Source: a virus
Length of the DNA stretch: 35,849 nucleotides
Strand: one strand, 5' to 3'
IMG/VR virus record: IMGVR_UViG_3300048833_000178
Coordinates: 1-35,849 of that record
Part shown: positions 21,712-29,921 of the stretch, in pieces
How the letters are laid out: each line of letters opens with the position of its first letter
Position numbering within the stretch: position 1 is the first letter of the stretch
Notes under the pieces: generated by a model
What the model was told of the DNA's origin: nothing
Databases searched by the model: none
Seen by the model: only the letters and a program-made list of their open reading frames with translations
Program-made: the position numbers and the translations under genes

Positions 21712-22886
21712 GCGGGGGCTCCCTGCTCGGGCTTGGACGGTGTGGCGCTGCGGGTGGGGAACAGCCGGTCGAACTCGGCGAGCTGCTCGTCGGTGAACGG
21801 AGGCAGGTTCTTCTCGGCTCGAGCCTCGGACGGAGCCTTGATCCGGCCGCTGACCTCCTTGACCAGCACGTCGGTTCGTGTGGCCGGGTCCATGCGCAGT
21901 AGTGCGGCCTCGGTGTCGAAGCGGACGAACCGCGGCGCGGGCAGCATCCGAGAACTGATCGCCTGCTCGCGGCGGTAGATCGCCGGCCCCAGGTTGAGGA
22001 TGAGCAGCTGCAGGTTGCGCTGGGTGACGTTGGCGTAGGTGATCGAACCGGTCGAGACCTCGGCGTCGATCATGTCCGCCGGCACGCCCAGGAAGCGGGC
22101 GATGTCCGGGATGCTCGCCTTCTGTTGCTCGAGGAACGCGGTGGCCGCAGCATCCGCCGCCGCCGGCACGTACTCCCACTCCGAGCCAGTGACGAACACG
22201 TCGCGGCCCTCGACGGCGAGCTTGAAGCGCTCCTTCATCACCTGGGCGACGGTGGCCTTGATGGTCCGCTCGCTGGTGTTGCGAAGCACGCCGGAGGGTG
22301 CACCGCTGTTCGTGAACCAGTTCAGCGCGAACTGCTGGGCCGTGATGTGAGTCCCCACCGAGTACGCCGCGTGCGCGATCGGGGACAAGCCGACCGGCAG
22401 ACCCGGCACGACGTACTGGCGCTCGTGCCAGATCTTGTCCGGGGTGTAGGTCTTCCCGGCGATCCGGTACTCGCTGATCGTCGAGAATGATCCCCGGATG
22501 CTCACGCTCGCCGCGTCCTGCAGCTCGATGCGGGCAGGCTTTCCGTTCGCGTCGACCGCGGTGATGATGCCGATGGCGTTGCCGAGCCGGTCCAGGTCGA
22601 CCTGCGAGGCGTAGAGCCACTCGGTCATCGGCACCCGCTCACCGCCAGGGTTGAGCAGTACGGGCATGGACGGGATCTCCACGTCGATGCCGGAGTCGGT
22701 GGTCGTGCGGTAGCAGCGCACCGGCATCGTCGAGATGAGATCAGCCCGCAGGCGAAGGCACGCCCACACCGCCGAGGACCTCAGGGCGCTGGTCGCGGTG
22801 ACGTGCGCACCAGCCCCTGGCGAGGTCCGCGACGGGATGGTGCCGTCGCCCTCAGATCGCTCGGTGCGACCGAACAGAAGGCTCAC
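21708..22886 (-). CDS. Portal protein (HK97 family)
   Basis: The 392-residue product forms the dodecameric portal at one capsid vertex. Recognisable parts are TATSALRSSAVWACLRLRADLIS, LLNPGGERVPMTEWLYASQ, KIWHERQYVVPGLPVGLSPI, and IPDIARFLGVPADMIDAEVSTGSITYANV with the usual late QLLILNLGPAIYR. GTG 22886 overlaps the upstream small gene's stop (GTGA). Confidence 0.95.
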   Translation of the reverse strand: MSLLFGRTERSEGDGTIPSRTSPGAGAHVTATSALRSSAVWACLRLRADLISTMPVRCYRTTTDSGIDVEIPSMPVLLNPGGERVPMTEWLYASQVDLDRLGNAIGIITAVDANGKPARIELQDAASVSIRGSFSTISEYRIAGKTYTPDKIWHERQYVVPGLPVGLSPIAHAAYSVGTHITAQQFALNWFTNSGAPSGVLRNTSERTIKATVAQVMKERFKLAVEGRDVFVTGSEWEYVPAAADAAATAFLEQQKASIPDIARFLGVPADMIDAEVSTGSITYANVTQRNLQLLILNLGPAIYRREQAISSRMLPAPRFVRFDTEAALLRMDPATRTDVLVKEVSGRIKAPSEARAEKNLPPFTDEQLAEFDRLFPTRSATPSKPEQGAPA

Positions 22887-23035
22887 CGACTACCGCCCCT
22901 GGTCAGCGCGTAGGACAGGCCCAGGCAGGTGCCGCCGGCCACAGCCAGGCACGCCGCGAGCCCGAACGCGAGGTAGGCGGCGCCGATGAACAGGACTGCC
23001 GCTGTGATCTCCAGGACCGACGTCAGGACTCGCAC
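22883..23035 (-). CDS. 50-residue membrane peptide between terminase and portal
   Basis: The product is almost wholly hydrophobic, with EITAAVLFIGAAYLAFG and LAACLAVAGGTCLGLSYAL forming two membrane segments and a basic end. The GTG start has AGGAGGAG six bases upstream, a strong site, and the stop overlaps the portal start. Many actinobacterial phages carry a small membrane peptide here; the function is unknown. Confidence 0.7.
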   Translation of the reverse strand: MRVLTSVLEITAAVLFIGAAYLAFGLAACLAVAGGTCLGLSYALTRGGSR

Positions 23036-23048
23036 GGGCTCCTCCTGG

Positions 23049-24530
23049 TCAGTAGGCGGACGAGAGCAGCTCGTCATCGGTCATGGACACCTGCTCGCCG
23101 CCCACGGCCCACACGGCCAGGGCGAGGGCGTAGAGCGGGGACAGGTCGGGCAGAGACCCGGAGTGAGGGTCGGCGGGCGCGGTGAACACCCACTCCGGCC
23201 CGGTGCTCGAGCGGCGGGCGATCGCAGCGTTGTCGTCGAGATCGGGATGCGGGCGCACGGCAATCTCGGCACCATCGGCGGTGACGAGGTCGTGAAGCCG
23301 CGCGCAGGCTCGCTTCACGTCGCCGGCACCCAGGGCCTTGAAGCCGCGGATCCTCTCGAGGTCCGCCGCCAGGTGGCCGGCGGCCATCGAGCCGGCCAGG
23401 ACCAGCGACTCCGGCTTGTGCCTCGAGACACGCTCTCGCACGTAGGGGAGCGCCCACGAGACGCCGTCCTCGTGCGCGATCAGCTCGGCGTGGATCCGGC
23501 CGTCGCGCCGCCGGGAGGCGACGGCAACCGCCGCCGCGGAACGGTCCGGGGTGAAGTGCACGGCCATCGCCAGACGCGGCCCCGGCATCGACTTCGGCGC
23601 CTGCACCCGCTGCCAGGCCACCGCGCCCAGCAGGCGCTGGGTCGCGGTCGTCGACGTCCAGATCCCGAGGGCCTCTCGGCGGAACGAGTCGTCGTCGGTC
23701 AGGTTCGCCCGCATCCGCTTCATCGACGCGACCGGGGTGCGCGAGGGGAACGACGGGTTCGCCTTCGCCCACTGCTTCTGGTCGTCCAGGCCGGCGTCGG
23801 CGTCAGCGCTGAACTCGACGTAGACCGTGTCCTCGGTCTGCCCCTTCAGCGCCGCGTTGCGCCGGTTCGTGAACTCCGCGCCAGGGTCTGTCGGGCGAGG
23901 CGGCGTGCCCATGAAGAACAGCAGCGCGCCGCCGTCCATCTCGGCCTGGTTGGTCGCCGGGACGATGTCCTCGACACCCTTCTCCGAGAGGATCTGCGCC
24001 TCGTCGAACACGGCGATGTCGACCTTGTCGAAGCCGCGACCGAAGCCCTGCTCGCGGGCGCCGAACATGATCACGGATCCGTTGCGGAACCGGACCTCCT
24101 GCTCGCCGTTCGCGTTCCGGGGCTCGAGCATGTGCGGCTTGACCCGGGCGCGACTGGTCATCGCCTTGAGGGTCTGGAAGGTCTTCGTCGCCGTGCGCGT
24201 GCGGTGTGCCGTCCACACGACCGTGAGGCCGGGGAATAGCAGGCACAGGGCGACGACGATCATGCCGACCAGGAACGTCTTGCCGACCTGGCGCGGGATC
24301 GAGAGGACGACGCCGCCCACCGTTGCGGCGAACGACCCGTCAGCCCGCTTGCCGAGCGCGAGCCGACCGATGCCGTGCTGCCACTCGTCGAACTCGACCC
24401 CGAGCTCGCGGCACTTCGCCACGACGCGCGGCCACGACGTCGTGACGATCCCCGACGGGATGACGACGTGACGCGCGACCTCAGATAGCCGAGGCGTCGA
24501 AGGCTTCGTCGCTGGCTTCGCCCGCGGCAC
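23049..24530 (-). CDS. Terminase large subunit
   Basis: The 493-residue ATPase-nuclease motor packages phage DNA. The Walker A-like SIPRQVGKTFL lies at 77-87, and the Walker B strand IAVFDEAQ (172-179) supplies D176/E177. The C-terminal half holds the RNase H-like nuclease, with acidic candidates in HFTPDRSAAAVAV (about 325-340) and near HPDLDDNAA. GTG 24530 lies inside the 3' end of the small subunit gene, with a 50-bp overlap. Confidence 0.95.
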   Translation of the reverse strand: MPRAKPATKPSTPRLSEVARHVVIPSGIVTTSWPRVVAKCRELGVEFDEWQHGIGRLALGKRADGSFAATVGGVVLSIPRQVGKTFLVGMIVVALCLLFPGLTVVWTAHRTRTATKTFQTLKAMTSRARVKPHMLEPRNANGEQEVRFRNGSVIMFGAREQGFGRGFDKVDIAVFDEAQILSEKGVEDIVPATNQAEMDGGALLFFMGTPPRPTDPGAEFTNRRNAALKGQTEDTVYVEFSADADAGLDDQKQWAKANPSFPSRTPVASMKRMRANLTDDDSFRREALGIWTSTTATQRLLGAVAWQRVQAPKSMPGPRLAMAVHFTPDRSAAAVAVASRRRDGRIHAELIAHEDGVSWALPYVRERVSRHKPESLVLAGSMAAGHLAADLERIRGFKALGAGDVKRACARLHDLVTADGAEIAVRPHPDLDDNAAIARRSSTGPEWVFTAPADPHSGSLPDLSPLYALALAVWAVGGEQVSMTDDELLSSAY

Positions 24531-24777
24531 TCGCAGCCTCCTGCTCCTCGCGAGCGTCGATCTGCTCGATGTCGCGAACGACCTCGGCCAGGCGCCGGGT
24601 GAGCGCGGCCAGGTCGCGCGGTGAGGTCTTCTCGTCCTCGACCGCCACCGCGATCCGGTCCCGCATCGCGACGAGCAGCTCGCGCGGAGTGCCGGCCTTC
24701 GCTGCCTGGGTCACCGTCTTCTGGGCAACCTTCCGCTGGGGCGGGCCCTCGTCCTTCGGAACGACACGGAGCGCCAT
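24481..24777 (-). CDS. Terminase small subunit-like protein
   Basis: The 98-residue product is helical: VTQAAKAGTPRELLVAMRDRIAVAVEDE, then LAALTRRLAEVVRDIEQIDAREEQEAAS and an acidic tail. This size, charge pattern and position just before TerL are those of the short small subunits of actinophages, which recognise the packaging site. ATG 24777 has GGAGG five bases upstream. An in-frame GTG at 24885 overlapping the HNH stop would add 36 residues of Pro-rich sequence; I prefer the ATG. The 104 bp before it contains a hairpin at about 24835-24860. Confidence 0.8.
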   Translation of the reverse strand: MALRVVPKDEGPPQRKVAQKTVTQAAKAGTPRELLVAMRDRIAVAVEDEKTSPRDLAALTRRLAEVVRDIEQIDAREEQEAASAAGEASDEAFDASAI

Positions 24778-24881
24778 CGTCGACCTCCGCGAGTGGTGGG
24801 GGGTGGGTGGGGGAACGCCCGGAGGGAGAGAAATGGCGGTGGCGAGGGTCGCCAGCCGCCCACCACTGAAAACTCGGAGCC

Positions 24882-25205
24882 TCACCAGTCCCGTGACGGC
24901 TCGTACACGACCACTGCGCGACCGTTCGTGACCTCGCCGCCCTGCCTGCTCTGACAGCGGCGGTGCGCCACGCCCCACAGGCTGGTGTCGCAGGCGAGCG
25001 CGAGGGCCTCGGCCTGCGTCTGCGCCGTCGCGAGGATCGTGCGGATGGGCAGCCGGTGCTCCACCGTCGGTCCGTCGGGGATGGTGCCGGGTAGACGAGT
25101 GTCGACAGGTTCGCCGCATAGGGCGCACGCGGTGCCGGGCTCGTGGCTGGCGATGAAGGCTCGGGCTGCGGTGGCGTAACGCCGATGCCGGCGCGGGTCA
25201 CGCAT
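24882..25205 (-). CDS. HNH endonuclease of the packaging module
   Basis: The 107-residue product has CALCGEP (C27, C30), the TVEHRLPI strand with H50, and a distal AHRRCQSRQ, the arrangement of small HNH enzymes that sit beside terminase genes. In HK97-like phages such a protein is needed with terminase for cutting at cos ends. Location directly upstream of TerS supports that role. The ATG at 25205 overlaps the end of the upstream gene. Confidence 0.88.
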   Translation of the reverse strand: MRDPRRHRRYATAARAFIASHEPGTACALCGEPVDTRLPGTIPDGPTVEHRLPIRTILATAQTQAEALALACDTSLWGVAHRRCQSRQGGEVTNGRAVVVYEPSRDW

Positions 25206-25413
25206 GGGTGGACCGCTCGAGCGCGACGTACCGCTCGCGGACCTCGAGGTAGGTGAGCCACCGGCGCTCGGCGGCGAGGTGGGCGAGGGTGGCGCGCATG
25301 TGCGCGAGGGCCTCGTCGACGGGGTCTGTGTCGCGGTGCACGATCACCCCCGGACACAGCGAAGCCCCGCGCTCAGGCGGGGCTGGTGACAGACGGGATC
25401 CGTTGGCATCCAT
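25198..25413 (-). CDS. Small hypothetical protein (71 aa)
   Basis: The product ends in two helices, DEALAHMRATLAHLAAERRWLTY and LEVRERYVALERSTHA. The start is uncertain: ATG 25413 lacks a good Shine-Dalgarno, and TTG 25440 would add nine residues. Its 3' end overlaps the HNH gene by eight bases. No function recognised. Confidence 0.55.
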   Translation of the reverse strand: MDANGSRLSPAPPERGASLCPGVIVHRDTDPVDEALAHMRATLAHLAAERRWLTYLEVRERYVALERSTHA

Positions 25414-25449
25414 CGTGACAGTTCGGCCCGACAGGCGCAAGGTCGCCGA

Positions 25450-25677
25450 TCACGGCGTGTCGTGCCAGCGCCGCGCGAGCTCGCTGATGCGCTCCCGTTC
25501 GCGACGCGGGAGCCGCTCGCGGGCGCAGCGCCACACGTCGGCGGCGTGGAAGACCAGCGGCTTGGTGCCTCTGCGCAGGGGCTCGAGGTGACCGCGGACG
25601 ACCCACTGACGCAGCGTCGCCGTGCTGACGCCTACCTGCTCGGCGGCCTCGTCGATGGTGAGCAATCCACCGGTCAC
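25450..25677 (-). CDS. Excisionase/MerR-type HTH protein
   Basis: The 75-residue product carries LLTIDEAAEQVGVSTATLRQWVVRGHLEPLRRG, a winged-helix HTH_17-type fold, then VFHAADVWRCARERL. This is the second such protein in the prophage (the other is at 33863). GTG 25677 overlaps the upstream stop (GTGA). It may regulate the late genes that begin just downstream, or act as a directionality factor; context alone cannot separate these. Confidence 0.78.
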   Translation of the reverse strand: MTGGLLTIDEAAEQVGVSTATLRQWVVRGHLEPLRRGTKPLVFHAADVWRCARERLPRRERERISELARRWHDTP

Positions 25678-26345
25678 GCGGTCACCTCGTCGGAGAGCAT
25701 CCGAGTCCAGATGTCGTAGCGCTCCTGAGGGATGAGGGTCCCGCACTCGAGGCACTGGACGTCGTCCTGGCCGCCGAAGATCGCCAGCGCCATGGACTCG
25801 CAGTCGGGGCACGGGATGCCCTTGCAGCGCTTGAGCTCGGGACGCCATGGGGCCAGCGAGTGGGACTGGTGGGTGACGTAGGCGAGCTCCTCCCAGGCGT
25901 CGACCACCCAGGGCTGGCACTCGACGGCGGTGATGTGGGTGGCGAGGAAGCCGGCCAGGTCCTCGACGGCGTGACTGGTCGGTCCGGTGAGGCTCGTGTC
26001 GGCGACGAGCAGCCCGACCCAGCCGCTGAGGCTGGCGTAGATGGTCTCGCCCATGTCGAAGATGTCGAGGTCGATGGGCAGGGGCGGCTCGCCCTTGGTG
26101 CGGCGGATCCGGTCGGTGGAGACCTGGCGGGGCCGGGAGCCGCGGGGCAGGTGCACGGACACCCAGGCGTAGAGGGCCGGGAAGTCGTGGAGCATCAGCT
26201 CGAGGCGGCGGTGGCATGGCCAGCAGAGGTCGCCGTGCTCGGCTCGCCGCGGCCGGCAGCCGCGGCAGTCGTCGCCGGGGCAGTCGGGCCGGTGGCGGTT
26301 CGCGGAGCGGCAGCCGCGGGCGCAGGGGCGCAGCTCGTCGGTCAT
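25674..26345 (-). CDS. Zinc-finger protein of actinophage type
   Basis: The 223-residue product has an N-terminal Cys-rich segment (about 9-47, CARGCRSANRHRPDC, CRGCRPRR, CWPCHRRLE), a helical middle, and a C-terminal zinc ribbon (about 177-205, CPDCESMALAIF with CLECGTLI). Proteins of this form are common before the late operon in actinobacterial phages; function unproven, likely nucleic-acid binding. ATG 26345 with GAGGAG five bases upstream is chosen over GTG 26351. Confidence 0.75.
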   Translation of the reverse strand: MTDELRPCARGCRSANRHRPDCPGDDCRGCRPRRAEHGDLCWPCHRRLELMLHDFPALYAWVSVHLPRGSRPRQVSTDRIRRTKGEPPLPIDLDIFDMGETIYASLSGWVGLLVADTSLTGPTSHAVEDLAGFLATHITAVECQPWVVDAWEELAYVTHQSHSLAPWRPELKRCKGIPCPDCESMALAIFGGQDDVQCLECGTLIPQERYDIWTRMLSDEVTA

Positions 26346-26818
26346 GACCACTCCTCGCTGATGCTGCTCGCGGTCGTCGCGCGCGTTACGGAAGCCGCGT
26401 CTACAGCTCTGGGTGACTGACTTCTGGTGTCAGTTCGTTCTGTCCGTTCGTTATGTGCGACTCGCTCTAGCGACTCAGTGGACTGATCGGTGGAGCGATG
26501 CAGCCGAGTCGCCTGAGCCATGTCGTACTCGGGCGTCGACTTGACGTTGTGACGAGGACGCTCGGCTCGGATCACGGCGCGTTCGTGCTGGTAGGCGAGG
26601 TCTTCGTAGGCGAACCACTCGAGGCTGACTGTGGCGATGTCGACCGCCCAAGGGCTGCGCCGGCGGTGCTGCATCCACCTCGTGTAGGGCTCGGCCGTGG
26701 TGCCGACGTAGAGCAGATCCCCGGCCGAATCGAAGTACCGGTAGACGTAGAACCACCGCTCGAACGACAGATTCTCGACAGGAAACGGCACGCCGCGGGG
26801 CGCTCGAGGCTCCGTCAT
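26342..26818 (-). CDS. GIY-YIG nuclease
   Basis: The 158-residue product has the GIY-YIG core: FYVYRYFD (strand with Y26/Y28), DLLYVGTT and the arginine-containing TRWMQHR (R47), followed by EWFAYEDLAYQHERAVIRAERPRHNV with the acidic residue and asparagine. The C-terminal third (about 105-158) is low in structure and rich in Ser/Thr/Arg. Free-standing GIY-YIG enzymes in phages are often mobile. Both ends overlap neighbours by ATGA, so it is fully built into the operon. Confidence 0.85.
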   Translation of the reverse strand: MTEPRAPRGVPFPVENLSFERWFYVYRYFDSAGDLLYVGTTAEPYTRWMQHRRRSPWAVDIATVSLEWFAYEDLAYQHERAVIRAERPRHNVKSTPEYDMAQATRLHRSTDQSTESLERVAHNERTERTDTRSQSPRAVDAASVTRATTASSISEEWS

Positions 26819-27207
26819 GACGCCTCCTCGGTCTGCCAGCAGCCGCAGTCGGGGCCGTGCCAGCGTCGACAGTTGGCCTTCTTCGCGCCCATCGTCTGCA
26901 TGGTTCGGCGGACCTCGCGGACCACTGCGGTCTCCTGGCGCCGAGCCCAGTTGCGGATCTGGTAGGCCCCACCCTCGGCGTGCTCCCAGAGTCCGACGTC
27001 CACGAGGGTGTCGGCGAGCCGACGGTTGCCGTGGTTCACGGCGAGCGCGCCGACCGGGACTCTCCCGTCGGTGCCCTGACCCCCGCACCATCCGAGCGCG
27101 CAGACGTAGAGCACGAACGCCTTGTGCCCGTCCTTGCGCGAGAGCAGGTCGAGGATCTTGTCGTGCGTGGCGATGTTCGAGTCCAGCCGGACCCAGGGCA
27201 GCGCCAT
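26815..27207 (-). CDS. Replisome-organiser-like winged-helix protein
   Basis: The 130-residue product starts PWVRLDSNIATHDKILDLLS, with FVLYVCALGWCGGQGTDGRV and VGALAVNHGNRRLADTLVDVGLW, resembling the N-terminal winged helix of phage replisome organisers and DUF1376-like proteins. It ends in a Cys/Trp/His motif (CRRWHGPDCGCW) that could bind zinc. ATG 27207. A replication-start role is inferred from similarity of the fold only. Confidence 0.65.
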   Translation of the reverse strand: MALPWVRLDSNIATHDKILDLLSRKDGHKAFVLYVCALGWCGGQGTDGRVPVGALAVNHGNRRLADTLVDVGLWEHAEGGAYQIRNWARRQETAVVREVRRTMQTMGAKKANCRRWHGPDCGCWQTEEAS

Positions 27208-27377
27208 CAGGCGGTCTCCTTGGTGGGGTAGATGTGCAGCCGGCCCTCGTTCCACGCCTGGCGCGCGGCGTCGGTGCCGGTGTGCTGAGTGCCTGTCCAC
27301 CCGCAGATGCAGGTGGCGGTGTAGCGGGTCCAGGGGTTGTCGACGCGGTCGATGGTCACGTCGTGTGCGGCGCTCAT
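27207..27377 (-). CDS. Small CxC protein (56 aa)
   Basis: The product contains YTATCICGWTGTQHTGTDAARQAWNEGRLH, a recurring actinophage motif in which a C-x-C-GW knuckle and two histidines may bind zinc. The TGA shares its A with the next ATG, and the ATG overlaps the upstream stop. Function unknown. Confidence 0.72.
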   Translation of the reverse strand: MSAAHDVTIDRVDNPWTRYTATCICGWTGTQHTGTDAARQAWNEGRLHIYPTKETA

Positions 27378-27583
27378 GGCGCCTCGAAGGTGACGTTGCA
27401 GAGCAGCTCGTCCCAGGTGCTCGCGGTCCGCGCGCTGCCGACCATGAGCGCCTTCCGCGCTCGGCCTTCGAGCTGCTCGAGGTCGCGCGCGATCGCAGCT
27501 CGGGTGACCTCGTCGCAGTGGTCGACGTCGCCGGCCAGGAAGTCGATGACGCGCATGGTGGCCTGGGCCTCGCCGATGTTCAT
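27374..27583 (-). CDS. Small helical protein (69 aa)
   Basis: The product is acidic and helical (EAQATMRVIDFLAGDVDHCDE, RAAIARDLEQLEGRARKALM). It overlaps both neighbours by ATGA. No domain recognised. Confidence 0.62.
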   Translation of the reverse strand: MNIGEAQATMRVIDFLAGDVDHCDEVTRAAIARDLEQLEGRARKALMVGSARTASTWDELLCNVTFEAP

Positions 27584-28701
27584 GAGGCCTCCTGGTGGCT
27601 TCGGAGCGCCGCGTTGAGTGCCGCGGTGAGCTGCTGCTGGTTGATGTGGCAGGCGGCGTGGATCTGGTTGCGGCTGTAACCGAGGCGCTGCATGCGGATC
27701 GCGGCCTCGGTGCGCTCGTCGACGCTGAGCGCGTTCCAGGCGATGTCCCCGGCGATGAAGCGCTCGATCGCGATCTCGTCGAAATCGGGGCCCTCGCCCA
27801 GCTCGCTGGTGACATTGGCCCAGGCGGCCGGGTCGTCGATGGACTCGTCGTCCCAGGCGAGCGGGGGCATCCATCCGTTACGCCGTGCGTGGGAGCGAGC
27901 GCGGGACGCAGCGATGCGGTCGCGCCACTCCTCCTCGGGCGGTGCGGCGTCCCACATCTGGTCGTAGAGGTCGCGGACAGCGCGGGCGGTCGAGGCCTGG
28001 ACGAGGTCGCTGTGGTTGATGACGCGGCCGAGGTTGGTCCCGGTCATGCCGAGTCGCTCGGCGACCTTCGCCTGGGACCAGCCGGCCGCGACGAGGGCCT
28101 GCAGGCGGCGGCGGGTGCCGGTGCCGTCCACCAGGGCCTTCGCGCCGAGCAGCTCGAGGTCGGGCCGGACGGCGAGCAGACGCGCCGCGGCGTCGTGACG
28201 CATGCGCTTGCTCGGCGCGCGCCTAGTGCCGTCGGCCTGGATCTTCCCGCCGTAGAGCAGCTTGGTCATCGCTCCGCTCGAGATCCCTGCGATGCGCGCG
28301 ATGCGCTGCCAGCCCATGCCCTGGCTCATCAGCCAGCGGACGTGCGCGCGGACGGGCTCGGCGTCGGTGTAGGGGTTCCAGGTGCCGTAGGCCTTGGCCC
28401 TGTCGATGCTGGCCTGGTAGGCGGCGTTGGCGTCGCGGCACGGCCGGCACCTGCAGCGGTCGCGGATGTAGGCGAGGCGGTGGCCGTGCTCGTGGTGGAC
28501 GTGGGTGTGCTGGCAGTCGCGGACGGGTCCGGAGGCGGCCTTGCGTGCGGCGACGCGCTCGGCGCGCGCTGCGCGGGCCCGGGTCAGGTCGCAGGAGTGC
28601 AGGCGCAGCGACCGCTCGGCCTGGCCCTCGGTGGTTGGTCGGGTCTGGTAGCCGCACTCGTCACAGGTCAGGACGACGCCGCGGGCGACGCGCTTGGTCA
28701 T
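27580..28701 (-). CDS. Multi-domain HTH DNA-binding protein
   Basis: The 373-residue product has an N-terminal zinc knuckle (CDECGY with a distal HSC, about 13-38), a second Cys cluster (CRCRPCRDANAAY, about 83-95) and at least two helix-turn-helix units: GWQRIARIAGISSGAMTKLLYG (about 130-151) and GWSQAKVAERLGMTGTNLGRVINH (about 210-233). A third, GYSRNQIHAACHINQQQLTAAL, lies near the C-terminus. It is the largest early-middle gene, so it may be a replication or late-gene regulator. Coupled to neighbours by ATGA. Confidence 0.75.
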   Translation of the reverse strand: MTKRVARGVVLTCDECGYQTRPTTEGQAERSLRLHSCDLTRARAARAERVAARKAASGPVRDCQHTHVHHEHGHRLAYIRDRCRCRPCRDANAAYQASIDRAKAYGTWNPYTDAEPVRAHVRWLMSQGMGWQRIARIAGISSGAMTKLLYGGKIQADGTRRAPSKRMRHDAAARLLAVRPDLELLGAKALVDGTGTRRRLQALVAAGWSQAKVAERLGMTGTNLGRVINHSDLVQASTARAVRDLYDQMWDAAPPEEEWRDRIAASRARSHARRNGWMPPLAWDDESIDDPAAWANVTSELGEGPDFDEIAIERFIAGDIAWNALSVDERTEAAIRMQRLGYSRNQIHAACHINQQQLTAALNAALRSHQEAS

Positions 28702-29012
28702 GCCGCCACCCACTCCCATGCTCGAGCGGGACGGCCGGCGTTGCCGCCGCGGACGTCGTCGTTGCGGTCGATCCACCCGAGCGAGCGGATGACGCCCTGC
28801 GACGCCAGCGCGGAGTAGGTGGCCGACAGGGCCCGGGGGGACACGATGAGGCCGTGCTCGTTGGACAGCGCGGCGCGGACGCGGTTGGTGCTGATCCGGC
28901 CGTCGTGGGCGTCGGCGTCGGCCTTGATGGCCGCGCGGATCAGAGCCCGGTCGCGCTCGGCGAGCGGGTGGGGGTTCTCGGCGATGGCGAGGAGGTCGAG
29001 CTGCGTGGTCAC
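28698..29012 (-). CDS. Winged-helix-like protein (104 aa)
   Basis: The product has DRALIRAAIKADADAHDGRISTNRVRAALSN and ALSATYSALASQGVIRSLGWIDRND, the pattern of phage winged-helix proteins with N-R-V-R-A-x-L recognition. It ends with GGNAGRPARAWEWV. GTG 29012 overlaps the RusA stop (GTGA). A DNA-binding role is likely; the target is unknown. Confidence 0.72.
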   Translation of the reverse strand: MTTQLDLLAIAENPHPLAERDRALIRAAIKADADAHDGRISTNRVRAALSNEHGLIVSPRALSATYSALASQGVIRSLGWIDRNDDVRGGNAGRPARAWEWVAA

Positions 29013-29374
29013 GGGGTCACCTCCTCGATGGTCAGGACGATGCGGGGGTCGCCGTCGGGGGCGTGGATGACTGGGAAGTCGCGGGTGACGTACTGCGGCG
29101 TGTCGTCGGGCACGACGTCGGCCGTGACCAGTGCGTCGACGCAGGCCTTGAAGAACGGGACCACGAGGTTGTCCGGGTCGCGGTGGCGCCGGTCGCGGGG
29201 CCAGTAGTGCAGGCCGACGCGGATGTGGGACGCCTCGATGGGGATGCCGGCGCCGACCAGGCGCGCGACGGTCTCGCGGATGTCGGCGACCTTGCGGGCC
29301 TTGACGCGCCAGTGGTCGCGGTCGTTGGCGTTGGCCGGCGGCGTCGTCCACGGCAGGCGGAGCTCGTGGATCAT
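29009..29374 (-). CDS. RusA-family Holliday junction resolvase
   Basis: The 121-residue product shows the RusA signature: RHRDPDNLVVPFFKACVDALV, with the acidic residues D and the DPDN motif at about 66-69, lysine 76 and VVPDDTPQYV near 88-97. The enzyme cuts four-way junctions made during phage recombination and replication. Start ATG 29374 overlaps the WhiB stop. Confidence 0.9.
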   Translation of the reverse strand: MIHELRLPWTTPPANANDRDHWRVKARKVADIRETVARLVGAGIPIEASHIRVGLHYWPRDRRHRDPDNLVVPFFKACVDALVTADVVPDDTPQYVTRDFPVIHAPDGDPRIVLTIEEVTP

Positions 29375-29685
29375 GCGACACCGCCGCGGCGTCGCAGCTC
29401 GTCGCGCTCACGCGGCGTGAGCCCACCCCAGACGCCGTGAGCCTCGCTGTTGCGGATGGCGTAGTCGAGGCATTCGGCGCGGACCTGACACCCGGAGCAG
29501 ACGGCGCGGGCGTGGGTGTAGTCCGCGACGCCGCGACCGGCGCGCTCGACGGGGAACCAGAACTCCGGGTAGTCGCCGGCGCAGGCGGCGCGCGCGGCCC
29601 AGGACTGGTCCTCACCGTCGAGGCCGAAGGCGTTGGCCAGGCCGTCGACCGGGTTGATGGATCGGGCGGTTCGTGGGCCGGTCAT
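29371..29685 (-). CDS. WhiB-family iron-sulfur regulator
   Basis: The 104-residue product has the four WhiB cysteines C35, C63, C66 and C72 (AACAG, CSGCQVRAEC), which hold a [4Fe-4S] cluster, and the GVWGG turn at 84-88 followed by a basic tail. Phage WhiB proteins such as TM4 WhiB act on host WhiB functions, including division and superinfection exclusion. The role here is inferred from family. ATG 29685. Confidence 0.93.
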   Translation of the reverse strand: MTGPRTARSINPVDGLANAFGLDGEDQSWAARAACAGDYPEFWFPVERAGRGVADYTHARAVCSGCQVRAECLDYAIRNSEAHGVWGGLTPRERDELRRRGGVA

Positions 29686-29921
29686 CGGGTTCCCTCCGGT
29701 GCTGGTGCGAACGTGTACGACACGCCGTCGGGTGACTGCCACGTCACGGCGACGGCGGGTGCCGGCTCCCAGGCGCGGGGCGGCTGGATGCGGTGCGTCG
29801 CGGCTTCGTGGTCCTCGACGGCGCGTTGGGTGGCGATGACGTCGTCTTCGGCGTGGCTGCGTCGGACGCGGGCGTCGCGGGCGGCGGCGATGAGGAGGGC
29901 GCAGGTTGGGCAGTCGGTCAC
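29682..29921 (-). CDS. Small CxxC protein (79 aa)
   Basis: The product begins TDCPTCALLIAAARDARVRRSHAEDD, with one CPTC knuckle, a helical centre and a C-terminal beta stretch ending TWQSPDGVSYTFAPA. GTG 29921; the stop overlaps the WhiB ATG. Function unknown. Confidence 0.65.
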   Translation of the reverse strand: MTDCPTCALLIAAARDARVRRSHAEDDVIATQRAVEDHEAATHRIQPPRAWEPAPAVAVTWQSPDGVSYTFAPAPEGTR

